64,000 bases of DNA. Origin: Halonotius roseus. GTDB lineage: Archaea > Halobacteriota > Halobacteria > Halobacteriales > Haloferacaceae. The DNA is taken from assembly GCF_006861655.1 (NCBI RefSeq), contig NZ_SESI01000002.1, positions 248,001 through 312,000 on the forward strand, in the 5' to 3' direction. Positions 42,772 through 50,354 of the stretch are shown here, in pieces. Below the pieces are notes generated by a model. It saw only the letters and a list, made by a program, of their open reading frames with translations. It had not been told where the DNA came from and ran no database searches. Within the stretch, counting starts at the first letter, position 1, and the number at the start of each line of letters is the position of its first letter. Both the position numbers and the translations under genes were made by a program.

Positions 42772-43671
42772 ATGCAAACCCACATCGTCCCGGTCGGCTT
42801 CGATTACGACCGGCTTATCGCGCCGCTGATCCGCGATCAGTTCGACGTGGATCGGGCGATCCTGCTTGAGGGCGCGGTCGGTAGCGAGGCCAACGTCGAA
42901 TACTCCCGGAACCTCGCCTCCAAGCTCGAAACCGACTTTCAAAGCTTGCTGGGCGCGGAAACCGACCGCATACGCCTCGAAGATGTCTACGATTACGACG
43001 CGGCCTTCGAGGGAGCCTTCGAGCTCATCAACGACCAACTCGACGGCGGCGCGGAGGTCTGGGTCAACGTCTGCTCGATGCCCCGCCCTGTCAGCTTCGC
43101 GTTTGCGACGGCGGCCCACTCGGTGATGGTCGAACGCCAGGAGGACAGAGATCGGATTCACACCTACTACACCGCCCCCGAGAAGTATCTCGAAACCGAG
43201 CTCGCCGAGGAGCTGCGGGCCGAGCGCGAGCTGCTCGGCGACCTGCTTGAGGCCGACGATTTCGACCGCGAGCGGATCGAAGAGCGGCTGGAAAGCACCG
43301 CCGACCTCTTGGCTGAGTTCGACGAACGCGGCAGCACGATCGGCGCGAAAGAAATCAACGGCAAGCATATCGTCGAGCTCCCGGTCGCCTCATTTTCGAG
43401 CGTCAAACCCTTCGAGGAGCTCATCCTCTTTACGCTCGGCGAGCACGGCGAGTTCGATTCGGTCAGCGAGCTTGCGGAGGCACTCGCCCGCGATCTCAAC
43501 GAGGAGTACACCGACAGCTTCCGGTCGAAGGTGATCTACAACGTTGACCGGCTTGGCCCCGGCGGCAAGGGCTACATTGAACAGGAGGAGATCGGCAAAT
43601 CCTACCGGACGACGCTCTCGCGGATCGGCGAGCTGTGGGTTCGCTCACACGCGGATACAACACGCGAGTAG
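42772..43671 (+). CDS. HFX_2341-family regulator with CARF-like N-terminal domain
   Basis: A 299-residue protein. Residues about 1-150 form a Rossmann-like domain (THIVPVGFDYDRLIAPLIRDQFDVDRAILLEGAVG..., AFELINDQLDGGAEVWVNVCSMPRPVSFAFATAAH) resembling the CARF sensor fold. A linker rich in Glu/Arg follows, then a winged helix (PFEELILFTLGEHGEFDSVSELAEALARDLNEEYTDSFRSKVIYNVDRL). This matches haloarchaeal HFX_2341-type regulators. The domain may bind a nucleotide, but no cyclic-oligonucleotide system or CRISPR array is in the window. Downstream is a 42-codon convergent membrane gene. Confidence 0.8.
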   Translation: MQTHIVPVGFDYDRLIAPLIRDQFDVDRAILLEGAVGSEANVEYSRNLASKLETDFQSLLGAETDRIRLEDVYDYDAAFEGAFELINDQLDGGAEVWVNVCSMPRPVSFAFATAAHSVMVERQEDRDRIHTYYTAPEKYLETELAEELRAERELLGDLLEADDFDRERIEERLESTADLLAEFDERGSTIGAKEINGKHIVELPVASFSSVKPFEELILFTLGEHGEFDSVSELAEALARDLNEEYTDSFRSKVIYNVDRLGPGGKGYIEQEEIGKSYRTTLSRIGELWVRSHADTTRE

Positions 43672-43682
43672 CCAATGCGCAC

Positions 43683-43811
43683 TTAGAGAACGATCCCGAC
43701 GAGTTGGTAGAGCAATCCGAGGGCGAACACCGCGACCAGCAAAACTGTCGTCACGACGACCGCCGGCGAGAGCTCCGTTTCCTCCGTGGTGATGTACGAA
43801 TCCAGTTCCAT
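43683..43811 (-). CDS. Small single-pass membrane protein (42 aa)
   Basis: A short gene reading MELDSYITTEETELSPAVVV, then a hydrophobic run ending VFALGLLYQLVGIVL and a TAA stop. A 14-residue acidic leader is followed by one membrane helix. The start ATG at 43811 and stop at 43683 lie 11 bases from the stop of the HFX_2341 regulator, convergently. It is not recognised as a named family. Small proteins of this form are plausible in haloarchaea. Confidence 0.55.
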   Translation of the reverse strand: MELDSYITTEETELSPAVVVTTVLLVAVFALGLLYQLVGIVL

Positions 43812-43868
43812 ACTTCAAGGTGGTCGCTCCGACGTGTAATGTTTTGCTACTTCGCGGCGACCGCCTCT

Positions 43869-43951
43869 CATACGGTTTACTGTAGGAAGTTACCGTTCGA
43901 CCGCCGCCCGGTGGGCGGTCGAGGCGGTAACCGTCTACAATAAACAGTATC
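43869..43951. repeat. Long imperfect inverted repeat (about 36-bp arms), possible terminator or regulatory hairpin
   Basis: Left arm ATACGGTTTACTGTAG...GTTACCG...CGACCGCC (from about 43870) pairs with a right arm whose reverse complement reads ATACTGTTTATTGTAG...GTTACCG...CGACCGCC. The tip is GCCCGGTGGGC. The right arm ends at the stop codon of the sulfite-oxidase-like gene, so it would form in the 3' end of that minus-strand transcript. It may terminate it or separate it from the small gene at 43683. Confidence 0.6.
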
Positions 43952-45449
43952 AGCCCGACGCGCCCATCATATTCACCGTCTGCCGTACCCAGCCCGTCGC
44001 GCCGCTTGGGTAGGAGTCAGACCGCTCTTCGGGCTGGACAGTCCCCTCGCCGTCGACCGCCCGGACGACCACCTCGTGGCTGCCGTCGGGGTCGAACTCG
44101 TGTCGCCACTGCCGCCACACATCGTCGCCGGGCAACGGTTCGGAGAGCTCGGCGTCCTGCCACGTCGAGCCGCCGTCGGTCGAGACCTCGACGCGCTCGA
44201 TGCCGCGGGTGCCGGCGTAGGCGTGGCCGGCCAGTTCGATCGCGCCACTATCGAGCGTGGTCGTACTCCAGAGCTTGGCGACCGTGTTGACCGGGCCGGT
44301 GCCATGCCAGCCGCGCTGTTCCCAGTAGCCGTCCATCTCCTCGTCGAGCAGTTCGATCTCGCTGAGCCATTTGACGTTCGTTTCGCCCCAGTGACCGGGC
44401 ACGAGCACGCGCACCGGATGACCGTGTGATTGCGGGAGCGGCTGGCCGTTCATCTCCCAGGCGAGGAAGGCGTCTTCGAGGGCCTCGACGGGGAACTGGA
44501 CGAAGTAGTCGTCCTCGGCTCGGAGCATCGCACAGCCGCATCCACCGCCGGGATCGGCCTCCTCCAGTAGGGGCTTGATCGGCGTGCCGGTCCAGACGGC
44601 GGTATCCATCTTTTCACCGTTGAGATCCTCGCCGACACACCGCAACGTCACGTAGCGGTGTTCGGTCGGCATCGCGGTCAGCTCGTCGTAGCTGACGGTT
44701 ACGTCGTCGCCGACCTCGCCGGTGATCGTCATCGACCAGTCGTCGGCCGGCACCTCGGGGTCGAATTCGGCGATATCGACGTTGTAGAACTCGCCGATCT
44801 CGCTGACCAACCCCGGTACGTCGCCGTCGATATCGAGGGCTTGGGTGTCGGCTTGTTGCAGCCGATCGGCGACCGCCTCGCTGACCGGGTCGGTCGGAGC
44901 ATCGTTGCCACCGGCGTTGGCAAGACGGCCGACACCAGCAGCAACGCCGATAAATGCGGCCGCACTGGCGATGACGCGTCGCCGGGCGGGGTTGTGTTCG
45001 ATGGCGTCGCCGGCTTGCACGCCAAGCGCGGTGAACACCAACACCGGCGCGGCCGCACCGATCGCCAGCGATGGGTCAGCCGTGATCGCCGCGGTGACAC
45101 CCCACGCGAGCCCGCCAGCAAGGACGATCCCAAGTGTCGATTGCGTGAGTCGGTCGGCGACGCGAATACCGAGCAGGGCAATCGCGCCGAGGAGGCCGAC
45201 AGCGAGCCCCACCGAGAGGGCGATATGCAGCAGATGGCCCTCCTCGCCGATGTTCTCGATGACGAACGCAACGAGTCGACCGGGGGTGAGTCGGACGACA
45301 AGCGCGTCGATCGGCGCGACGATGAACTGGCGGGTGTAGCCGGCGACCGCATACGAGCCGGCGACGCCGGTGATGCCGGCAAGCAGCGCGACGAGCAGCT
45401 CGGTGCTGTGAGCGGACACCTGCGCTCGGAGTCGAGTAGCGCGATCCAT
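43950..45449 (-). CDS. Membrane-anchored molybdopterin-dependent oxidoreductase (sulfite oxidase-like)
   Basis: A 499-residue protein. Residues about 15-180 hold five hydrophobic helices, then the Moco domain of the sulfite oxidase family. The cofactor Cys is in RYVTLRCVGEDLNGEKMDTAVWTGTPIK (Cys271). LPQSHGHPVRVLVPGHWG and KWLSEIELLDEEMDGYWEQRGWH are further SUOX-family blocks. A C-terminal beta-sandwich dimerisation domain (RGIERVEVSTDGGSTWQDAEL, EVVVRAVDGEGTVQPEERSDSYPSGATGW) is complete. The substrate may be sulfite or another oxidised sulfur compound. It faces a Met-rich lipoprotein gene 76 bases upstream. Helices at the N-terminus are unusual for soluble SUOX enzymes. Confidence 0.86.
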   Translation of the reverse strand: MDRATRLRAQVSAHSTELLVALLAGITGVAGSYAVAGYTRQFIVAPIDALVVRLTPGRLVAFVIENIGEEGHLLHIALSVGLAVGLLGAIALLGIRVADRLTQSTLGIVLAGGLAWGVTAAITADPSLAIGAAAPVLVFTALGVQAGDAIEHNPARRRVIASAAAFIGVAAGVGRLANAGGNDAPTDPVSEAVADRLQQADTQALDIDGDVPGLVSEIGEFYNVDIAEFDPEVPADDWSMTITGEVGDDVTVSYDELTAMPTEHRYVTLRCVGEDLNGEKMDTAVWTGTPIKPLLEEADPGGGCGCAMLRAEDDYFVQFPVEALEDAFLAWEMNGQPLPQSHGHPVRVLVPGHWGETNVKWLSEIELLDEEMDGYWEQRGWHGTGPVNTVAKLWSTTTLDSGAIELAGHAYAGTRGIERVEVSTDGGSTWQDAELSEPLPGDDVWRQWRHEFDPDGSHEVVVRAVDGEGTVQPEERSDSYPSGATGWVRQTVNMMGASG

Positions 45450-45525
45450 GGGTTAGGTCTCAACTACGGTGGTGTTGTCTCGGGGACGTATTAGTGGTGA
45501 GTGTGGCTGCAACATCGGTGTCAAC

Positions 45526-45912
45526 TCAGGAGCTGTCATTCATCGTTTCGTTGCCCATCGAGCCATCGTCCATGGAACCGCCCATCGACTCGTTTTCCAT
45601 CGAACCGTTGTCCATCGAACCACTCATCGACTCATTTTCCATCGAGCCATCGTCCATGGAGCCCTCCATCGAGTCATTCTCCATCGAGCCGCCGTCCATG
45701 GAGTCGTTGCTCATGGACTCATCGTCCATTGTCTCGTTGTCCATGGAGGAATCCATCGAGTCATTCTCCATCGATTCATCATCCATTGACTCGTCGTCCA
45801 TGGAGTCGTCCGACCCTTCGTCGGATGTGCTGTCAGTATCTGTACAGCCGGCAAGAGCGATCACCGTCGCTGTTCCGGTCGCCTGCAGCAGCCGTCGTCG
45901 TGTACGTGCCAT
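45526..45912 (-). CDS. Tat lipoprotein made of Met/Asp/Ser repeats
   Basis: A 128-residue protein. MARTRRRLLQATGTATVIAL then AGC is a Tat signal with lipobox (Cys23). After a short TDTDSTSDEG linker, about 92 residues are built almost only of D, E, S, G, N, T and M: DDSM-DDESM-DDESM-ENDSM-DSSM-DNETM and so on, with 19 Met spaced four to five apart. The DNA repeats too. No folded domain is visible. Regularly spaced Met with acidic residues could bind Cu(I) or other soft metals, but this is a guess. It is on the same strand and 76 bases upstream of the sulfite-oxidase-like gene. Confidence 0.6.
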   Translation of the reverse strand: MARTRRRLLQATGTATVIALAGCTDTDSTSDEGSDDSMDDESMDDESMENDSMDSSMDNETMDDESMSNDSMDGGSMENDSMEGSMDDGSMENESMSGSMDNGSMENESMGGSMDDGSMGNETMNDSS

Positions 45913-45978
45913 ATCATCGCTACAGTCAGCCCATCAAAGGGGATTTTGCAAGGTTCGACCCAACACCGTTCATACTCA

Positions 45979-46018
45979 GTTCAAATTTCGGTCGGAATCG
46001 ATCACGCGAAGTTTGAAC
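45979..46018. promoter_or_regulatory. 12-bp inverted repeat upstream of the Met-rich lipoprotein gene
   Basis: GTTCAAATTTCG (45979-45990) pairs with CGAAGTTTGAAC (46007-46018) at 11 of 12 positions, 16 bases apart. It lies in the 285-base gap between the divergent lipoprotein and HTH genes and may be an operator. The rest of the gap shows no gene. Confidence 0.45.
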
Positions 46019-46166
46019 GGAGTTTGATCGCTTCTTGAAGAAGCTATTTAGGTATTTGCGGTGAGGAGACAGATATCGTGCCGCCTGCGGGTGATCGAGT
46101 GCGATCGACAAACCAGCGACAGAGTACCAGTCATGGAGACCCCACCGTTCCATGTGAAAAGCGATT

Positions 46167-46189
46167 TGCCACTGCCGCGGAGAGTGGCA
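46167..46189. promoter_or_regulatory. 7-bp palindrome just before the HTH gene
   Basis: TGCCACT (46167-46173) and AGTGGCA (46183-46189) are perfect complements 9 bases apart, ending 9 bases before the ATG at 46198. This position is typical for an autoregulatory operator. Confidence 0.45.
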
Positions 46190-46197
46190 GCTAACCG

Positions 46198-46473
46198 ATG
46201 GAGAAATCCCTGTGGTACCTCTTTGCCGGAAGCCGTGGCGGTGTCAACAGGGTTCGCATCGTGCGGGAGCTCAGTGATCGCCCACAGAACGCAAACGAGT
46301 TGGCCGAAACACTGGATGTCGACTACAACACGATCACCCACCACATAGAGATGTTACACGAACACGATGTCGTCGAGCCGAGCGAGCATGATTACGGAAA
46401 GCTGTACTTCCTCACCGATCGGTTTGAGCAGTACAGCGAGACGTTTGAGCAGATCGCTTCGGAGGTCGAATAG
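46198..46473 (+). CDS. Small ArsR/winged-helix transcriptional regulator
   Basis: A 91-residue HTH protein. LFAGSRGGVNRVRIVRELSDRPQNANELAETLDVDYNTITHHIEMLHEHDVVEPSEHDYGKLYFL is a full winged helix of the ArsR kind. The DNA-reading helix is around NANELAETLDVDYNTITHHI. No metal Cys pairs are present, so it may not be a metal sensor. The next gene encodes a membrane protein that begins two bases after its stop; such HTH plus membrane-protein pairs are common in haloarchaea. A palindrome lies right before its start. Confidence 0.82.
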   Translation: MEKSLWYLFAGSRGGVNRVRIVRELSDRPQNANELAETLDVDYNTITHHIEMLHEHDVVEPSEHDYGKLYFLTDRFEQYSETFEQIASEVE

Positions 46474-46475
46474 CG

Positions 46476-46775
46476 ATGATCGCAAACATCGCAACCCCAG
46501 CGGCGATGGGCGTCGCCGGTATCAACAGCATCCTGCTGTTGGTTCTCGTTTCAGTCTGGGTGCGAAACTACCGGCAGTTCGGCTCGCCGATGATCCTCGG
46601 CCTGCTTGGGTTTAGCAGCGTCTTACTCATCGAGAATCTGATCGCGCTTGCGTTCTTCTTCAGCAGCATGCAGACGCTGTACAGCATGGATCCGCTGGCC
46701 GGACAGGTCGTCTTGGGGATGCGGCTGCTGGAGCTGATCGCCATCGGGTTCCTCAGCTACGCAACACTGCAGTGA
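46476..46775 (+). CDS. Membrane protein partner of the HTH gene
   Basis: A 99-residue protein with three hydrophobic segments (about residues 13-30, 38-64, 75-97). The family looks like haloarchaeal DUF7521-type proteins that accompany a HTH regulator. The function is unknown. It is immediately downstream of the HTH gene, so both are probably made from one transcript. It has no Cys or His cluster that would suggest a redox or metal role. tRNA-Pro follows on the opposite strand 29 bases later. Confidence 0.7.
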   Translation: MIANIATPAAMGVAGINSILLLVLVSVWVRNYRQFGSPMILGLLGFSSVLLIENLIALAFFFSSMQTLYSMDPLAGQVVLGMRLLELIAIGFLSYATLQ

Positions 46776-46804
46776 TGGCTCCATCGTGTTCAACGGAAAG
46801 AGAG

Positions 46805-46875
46805 TGGGACTGCCGAGAGTCGAACTCAGGTCCTACGGACCCCATCCGCAGAGGATACCACTACCCCACAGTCCC
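46805..46875 (-). tRNA. trnP-GGG: tRNA-Pro (GGG)
   Basis: A 71-nt minus-strand sequence with acceptor GGGACTG/CAGTCCC, D arm GGGTAGTGGTATCC, anticodon loop ATGGGGT (anticodon GGG) on the stem CTGCGG/CCGTAG, and T arm CTGAG TTCGACT CTCGG. The discriminator is A and CCA is not encoded. The D loop is short. Downstream on the plus strand is a PemK-type toxin gene. Confidence 0.88.
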
Positions 46876-46948
46876 GCATCCGAGAGAATGCGAGGCGGTC
46901 GTTTAACACCTTTGTTTCGCTTGTCGCCGCCGGCTGTGTCGGGTGGTT

Positions 46949-47308
46949 TCAGTGCTGTTTCTCGATGTCGCCGGACAGATACTCACTGCTGCGAGCAATG
47001 ATCCGCCGAGTAAACTCATCGGTCAGCTGTCCCTGTGGATTTGCAACCGCGTCGTGTTTGATCGTTGCGAGCACCCACGGAGAACAGTATGAAAGCTTCT
47101 CGGGGTTGTAGCCGGCGACCCAATCGCTCTCGGTGACCGCGACGTTCGCGGGGAGATCACTCAGTGTGAGCCCCGCACAGATGTACTCCTCACCACGGTA
47201 CGGAACCGCATCCGCGCTGAGAACGAGCCATGGCCGCGGGTTCGAGCCGGTGCGGTACGGATCAGGAGCCCACACCACGTCGCCGGCGAGAAATCGGTCA
47301 CTCGTCAT
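46949..47308 (-). CDS. PemK/MazF-type toxin-like protein
   Basis: A 119-residue protein. FLAGDVVWAPDPYRTGSNPRPWLVLSADAVPYRGEEYICAGLT is a PemK/MazF-like beta-barrel start, in which MazF proteins read GDVVxxxF/P...RPxLV. MazF toxins cut mRNA. The start of this gene overlaps the stop of the partner gene by 11 bases. The two are likely a toxin-antitoxin pair with the partner upstream. The nuclease residues cannot be confirmed by eye. Confidence 0.75.
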   Translation of the reverse strand: MTSDRFLAGDVVWAPDPYRTGSNPRPWLVLSADAVPYRGEEYICAGLTLSDLPANVAVTESDWVAGYNPEKLSYCSPWVLATIKHDAVANPQGQLTDEFTRRIIARSSEYLSGDIEKQH

Positions 47309-47672
47309 CGCGGAGCGTGCGCGGATCGACGGCGTGGGGTTCCCACTCGCTCAGCTGTGGCGGGTGATCGGCCTCCTCCCGCTGGGTAAGCGTTGCTGCT
47401 GCGTGTTCACCGGCGGCGTCGACGCTCTGTTCGTGGTCGCTGACGCGCCAGTAGGGTTCTCGGTGATCGACCCGCCCACGCTCGCGGAGTCGCACGAGCG
47501 TTGGGCCAACTGATCCGGATTTCACGCCGGTGTTGGCGGCGATCTCGCTTTGGGTGTACGCCGTCTCCGGGTGCGCTCGAAGAAAGGAGAGGATCCGATC
47601 CGCGTTGGTGCCGGCCGCTGGCTCGCCGGGGTTCGACGAGAGCTCCTCAAACTCGTCGCTGGTGATCGGCAT
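47298..47672 (-). CDS. Winged-helix protein, putative antitoxin of the PemK-like gene
   Basis: A 124-residue protein beginning MPITSDEFEELSSNPGEPA. The HTH spans ADRILSFLRAHPETAYTQSEIAANTGVKSGSVGPTLVRLRERGRVDHREPYW, a MarR/winged-helix pattern. A C-terminal tail (EHAAATLTQREEADHPPQLSEWEPHAVDPRTLRDDE) could bind the toxin. It overlaps the PemK-like gene by 11 bases and is upstream of it, so it is translated first. A longer upstream frame exists but it lies across cbf5 and is not used. Confidence 0.75.
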   Translation of the reverse strand: MPITSDEFEELSSNPGEPAAGTNADRILSFLRAHPETAYTQSEIAANTGVKSGSVGPTLVRLRERGRVDHREPYWRVSDHEQSVDAAGEHAAATLTQREEADHPPQLSEWEPHAVDPRTLRDDE

Positions 47673-47722
47673 ACAGACTGATTGTACTGGCGTGTATTGA
47701 ATGTATTGCGCGGTTGAGAAGG

Positions 47723-48676
47723 TTACACCAACACAGCTTCGAGATCGACCACAACACCGCTGTCGGCGTCGGGGTCGCCGACGAGCCGCCCGAGACAGAC
47801 CGCACTCCCGTTGGGCGTATAGCAGGCCACAAGCGCGTCGTCGTCGACCGCACTGTCGGGGCCCTCGATCACACCCGGCGCGTACACCGGCGCGCCGGTG
47901 GCGACCTGGTCGGCCGCCGAGGGGGCGATGACGACGCTCGGCAGATGCTCCAGTGCGCGCTCGGCCGGCTGGACAACCTCTCGCAGCCACTCGGTGTCGC
48001 CCTCGCGGGCGACCGCCAGCGCGTCGGTAAATTCGTGGAGATCGACCAAGGAGGTGTCGTCGAAGGGATCGGTCGCGGTGCGGCGAAGATGGCCCATGTG
48101 TGCGCCTGTGCCGAGTGCCAGCCCCAGATCGTGACACAGCTTGCGAACGTAGGTGCCGCTTTCACACGCGATCCGGAGCAACGCCTGGCGGTCGGTGTGA
48201 TCCAACAGCTCCAGGGCGTAGATCTCTCGGACGCGAAGCTGGCGACGCACCGCGCTCTTTTTCGGCGGTTTCTGGTAGAGCGGGGCCTCAAACCGACTCA
48301 ACACCGACTCGAAATCAGCCGGCCGCGGGCCATGAAGCTCTAAGACGGCGACGTACTCCTTGCGGCCTTCGAGAAAGACCTGGGCCATCCGGGTGGCGTC
48401 GCCGAGCAGCATCGGGAGACAGCCTGTCACCTTCGGATCCAGCGTCCCCGCATGCGCCGCGCGGTCGACCGTGGGTGACTCCACATCCGGTGTCGACCCC
48501 TCGTCGTCGGCAGCCGAGGCAACGAGGTCGTCAACGGCGTCGCCGGCCAGATCCCGCACCCAGCCGGCGACCTGGTGGGCCGAGGGGCCGGCGGGTTTAT
48601 CGAGGTTGACGACGCCGAAGGCCAACAGCTCGGCGGGCGTGCGGTCGTCGGGTGCGGGACGAAGTAGATCGCTCAT
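47723..48676 (-). CDS. cbf5: tRNA/rRNA pseudouridine synthase Cbf5
   Basis: A 317-residue H/ACA-type pseudouridine synthase. FGVVNLDKPAGPSAHQVAGWVRDL is the N-terminal family signature (lacking the PUA linker of bacteria), and RAAHAGTLDPKVTGCLPMLLGDATRM holds the catalytic Asp (GTLDP). ESGTYVRKLCHDLGLALGTGAHMGHLRRTATDPF and the C-terminal PUA domain follow (PSVVIAPSAADQVATGAPVYAPGV...ACYTPNGSAVCLGRLVG). With Nop10, Gar1 and L7Ae it modifies rRNA guided by H/ACA RNAs, and U55 of tRNA alone. It precedes cmk on the same strand in a conserved archaeal run. Confidence 0.93.
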   Translation of the reverse strand: MSDLLRPAPDDRTPAELLAFGVVNLDKPAGPSAHQVAGWVRDLAGDAVDDLVASAADDEGSTPDVESPTVDRAAHAGTLDPKVTGCLPMLLGDATRMAQVFLEGRKEYVAVLELHGPRPADFESVLSRFEAPLYQKPPKKSAVRRQLRVREIYALELLDHTDRQALLRIACESGTYVRKLCHDLGLALGTGAHMGHLRRTATDPFDDTSLVDLHEFTDALAVAREGDTEWLREVVQPAERALEHLPSVVIAPSAADQVATGAPVYAPGVIEGPDSAVDDDALVACYTPNGSAVCLGRLVGDPDADSGVVVDLEAVLV

Positions 48677-48693
48677 TGGTGGATCAAAACCGC

Positions 48694-49272
48694 TCAGAAC
48701 TCGTAGGCGACGCCCTCGACCGGGGCTTTCCCCTCGTCGATGGCCGGATCGTAGGCCTCGACGGCGGTCGCAAGCATCCGCTGGACAGCCTCGGGCCCCC
48801 AGCGGGCGGTGTTGTAGGTGATGTCGTAGATCGAGAGATCCGCGATATCGATGTTGTAATACTCCTGATACCGCTTGCGCTCGCTGTGTTCGCGGCGTTC
48901 GGTCTCCTCGCGGGCGACGGCGGTCGATTTGTCCTCGCGGTCGGCGATGCGGTCGGCGCGGACGGCCAGCGGCGCGTCAAGCCAGATCTTCACATCCGCG
49001 TGGTCGCCGGCAAGCCAGCCGGCGAGCCGGGATTCCAAGACAACATCGTCGTCCTCGACGGCGATCTCCCGCAGCCGGGCGTCAAGATCGCGGTCGATCT
49101 GGTCGTTTTCCTCGGCCAGTTCGTTGAACTCGACGGGCGAGAGGTCGCGTTCGGCGGCCAGCTCGCGGAAGATATCCCCGCCGCTGACATGATCGAGATC
49201 AAAGGCGTCGGCGAGGGCGGCAGCGTTCGTCGACTTCCCGCTGCCGGGGGGGCCAGAAACGGTGAGTAACAT
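48694..49272 (-). CDS. cmk: Cytidylate kinase (archaeal type)
   Basis: A 192-residue P-loop kinase starting [41 protein letters not shown]. Walker [10 protein letters not shown] is at about residues 7-15. [34 protein letters not shown] and the Arg-rich lid ([30 protein letters not shown]) are the archaeal CMK pattern. It phosphorylates CMP and dCMP. The genes cbf5, cmk, DUF106 and adk are in the same order and strand as in many archaea near the ribosomal/secY region. Confidence 0.9.
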   Translation of the reverse strand: MLLTVSGPPGSGKSTNAAALADAFDLDHVSGGDIFRELAAERDLSPVEFNELAEENDQIDRDLDARLREIAVEDDDVVLESRLAGWLAGDHADVKIWLDAPLAVRADRIADREDKSTAVAREETERREHSERKRYQEYYNIDIADLSIYDITYNTARWGPEAVQRMLATAVEAYDPAIDEGKAPVEGVAYEF

Positions 49273-49370
49273 ATCCACTCTGCGGCCGTCCACCTAAAAG
49301 AGATTACCCTTCACCGCGCCCATGGGGCCTCCTCGCATGCGGCAACCGCGGGGTGCCCGAAAACAGGGGC

Positions 49371-50255
49371 TCAGTTCGCCGACGGCGTCATGCTGATGTT
49401 GAGCCCCTTCTGGATGATCTGGTTGAACGCCATCGAACACAGGAAGTACCAGACGATCCAGATCTGCATCGGACCGACGATCCCGGTCGTCCACTCGACC
49501 TCACCCGCAAACGGGATGACGATGTTCTGGAAGGCGTAGTGTTCGACCCCACCGCGGAAGCCGAGCGCCCAGTACATCCAGAGGAACGCCGGGATGGTGA
49601 GAAACATGATCCACACCATCGGGCGGAACTGCTCTTTGAACATGCCGAGCTGGTCGCCCATCGCCTCCATCTGTTCCTGTTGAATCTCTTCAAGGGCTTC
49701 CTCGTCGCCGCGCTCCTTGGCGTCCTCGCGTTTCTGCTTGATATCATCCATCCGTGCCTTGTACTCGCCCATCTTCTCGGCGTCGGTCAGCGCGACACGC
49801 AGCAGCGTCGAGTACAGCCCGGTCGCCAAGGCGATGATCATCACAACGACGTAAAACGGGACGACGTTTGTCAGCGGAGCCAGCACAACGTCGATCGCGC
49901 CGGCAACGATGTTGCGGGCGGGCGCCCACGCGTAGCCCGCAAAGAGGCCGACGGTCAGGCCGGCCGCGGCCTTATCCCACTTCGTCCAGGAGGTCGATTC
50001 GATCTCCTCGGCGTCGCTTTCCTCGGTAAGTCCCTCACGGACGGCGTCGGGCGATTCGATCCGGAACCCACCCTCGCCGTCGACGAGGATCCCCTTCTCG
50101 ATCAGCCGGCCCCACTGCCCGCTAGAGATCTCATCCCGAACGTCGACCCACTGCACCTCGTTGTCAGTGGCGGTGTCGAGGACGGTCTCGATGGCGGATT
50201 TCATCTCGGCGTCAGCGTTGACCAACGAGCGAACTTTGCGTTCGATTCGGCTCAT
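49371..50255 (-). CDS. DUF106 membrane protein (EMC3/TMCO1 family)
   Basis: A 294-residue protein starting MSRIERKVRSLVNADAEMKSAIETVLDTA, a regulatory-like soluble N-terminal part of about 100 residues. Membrane helices follow (VVPFYVVVMIIALATGLYSTLL; MVWIMFLTIPAFLWMYWALGF; GIVGPMQIWIVWYFLCSMAFNQIIQKGLN) with a charged helical hairpin between (MGEYKARMDDIKQKREDAKERGDEEALEEIQQEQMEAM). DUF106 is the archaeal relative of EMC3/Oxa1-type insertases. The N-terminal extension is typical for haloarchaea. It sits between cmk and adk. Confidence 0.88.
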   Translation of the reverse strand: MSRIERKVRSLVNADAEMKSAIETVLDTATDNEVQWVDVRDEISSGQWGRLIEKGILVDGEGGFRIESPDAVREGLTEESDAEEIESTSWTKWDKAAAGLTVGLFAGYAWAPARNIVAGAIDVVLAPLTNVVPFYVVVMIIALATGLYSTLLRVALTDAEKMGEYKARMDDIKQKREDAKERGDEEALEEIQQEQMEAMGDQLGMFKEQFRPMVWIMFLTIPAFLWMYWALGFRGGVEHYAFQNIVIPFAGEVEWTTGIVGPMQIWIVWYFLCSMAFNQIIQKGLNISMTPSAN

Positions 50256-50354
50256 TGCCACCCTGTTGGCAACGCGTGAATAAGAAGGTTGTACTCTGTC
50301 GGTGCCAGCAGCGTGGTCGGCGGGCTGTGGCGTGTCCGACGAGGAGGGGCTCGA

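Noticed and set aside
45526-45912. CRISPR or satellite array
   Set aside because: The DNA repeats are in frame and code for a Met/Asp/Ser lipoprotein.
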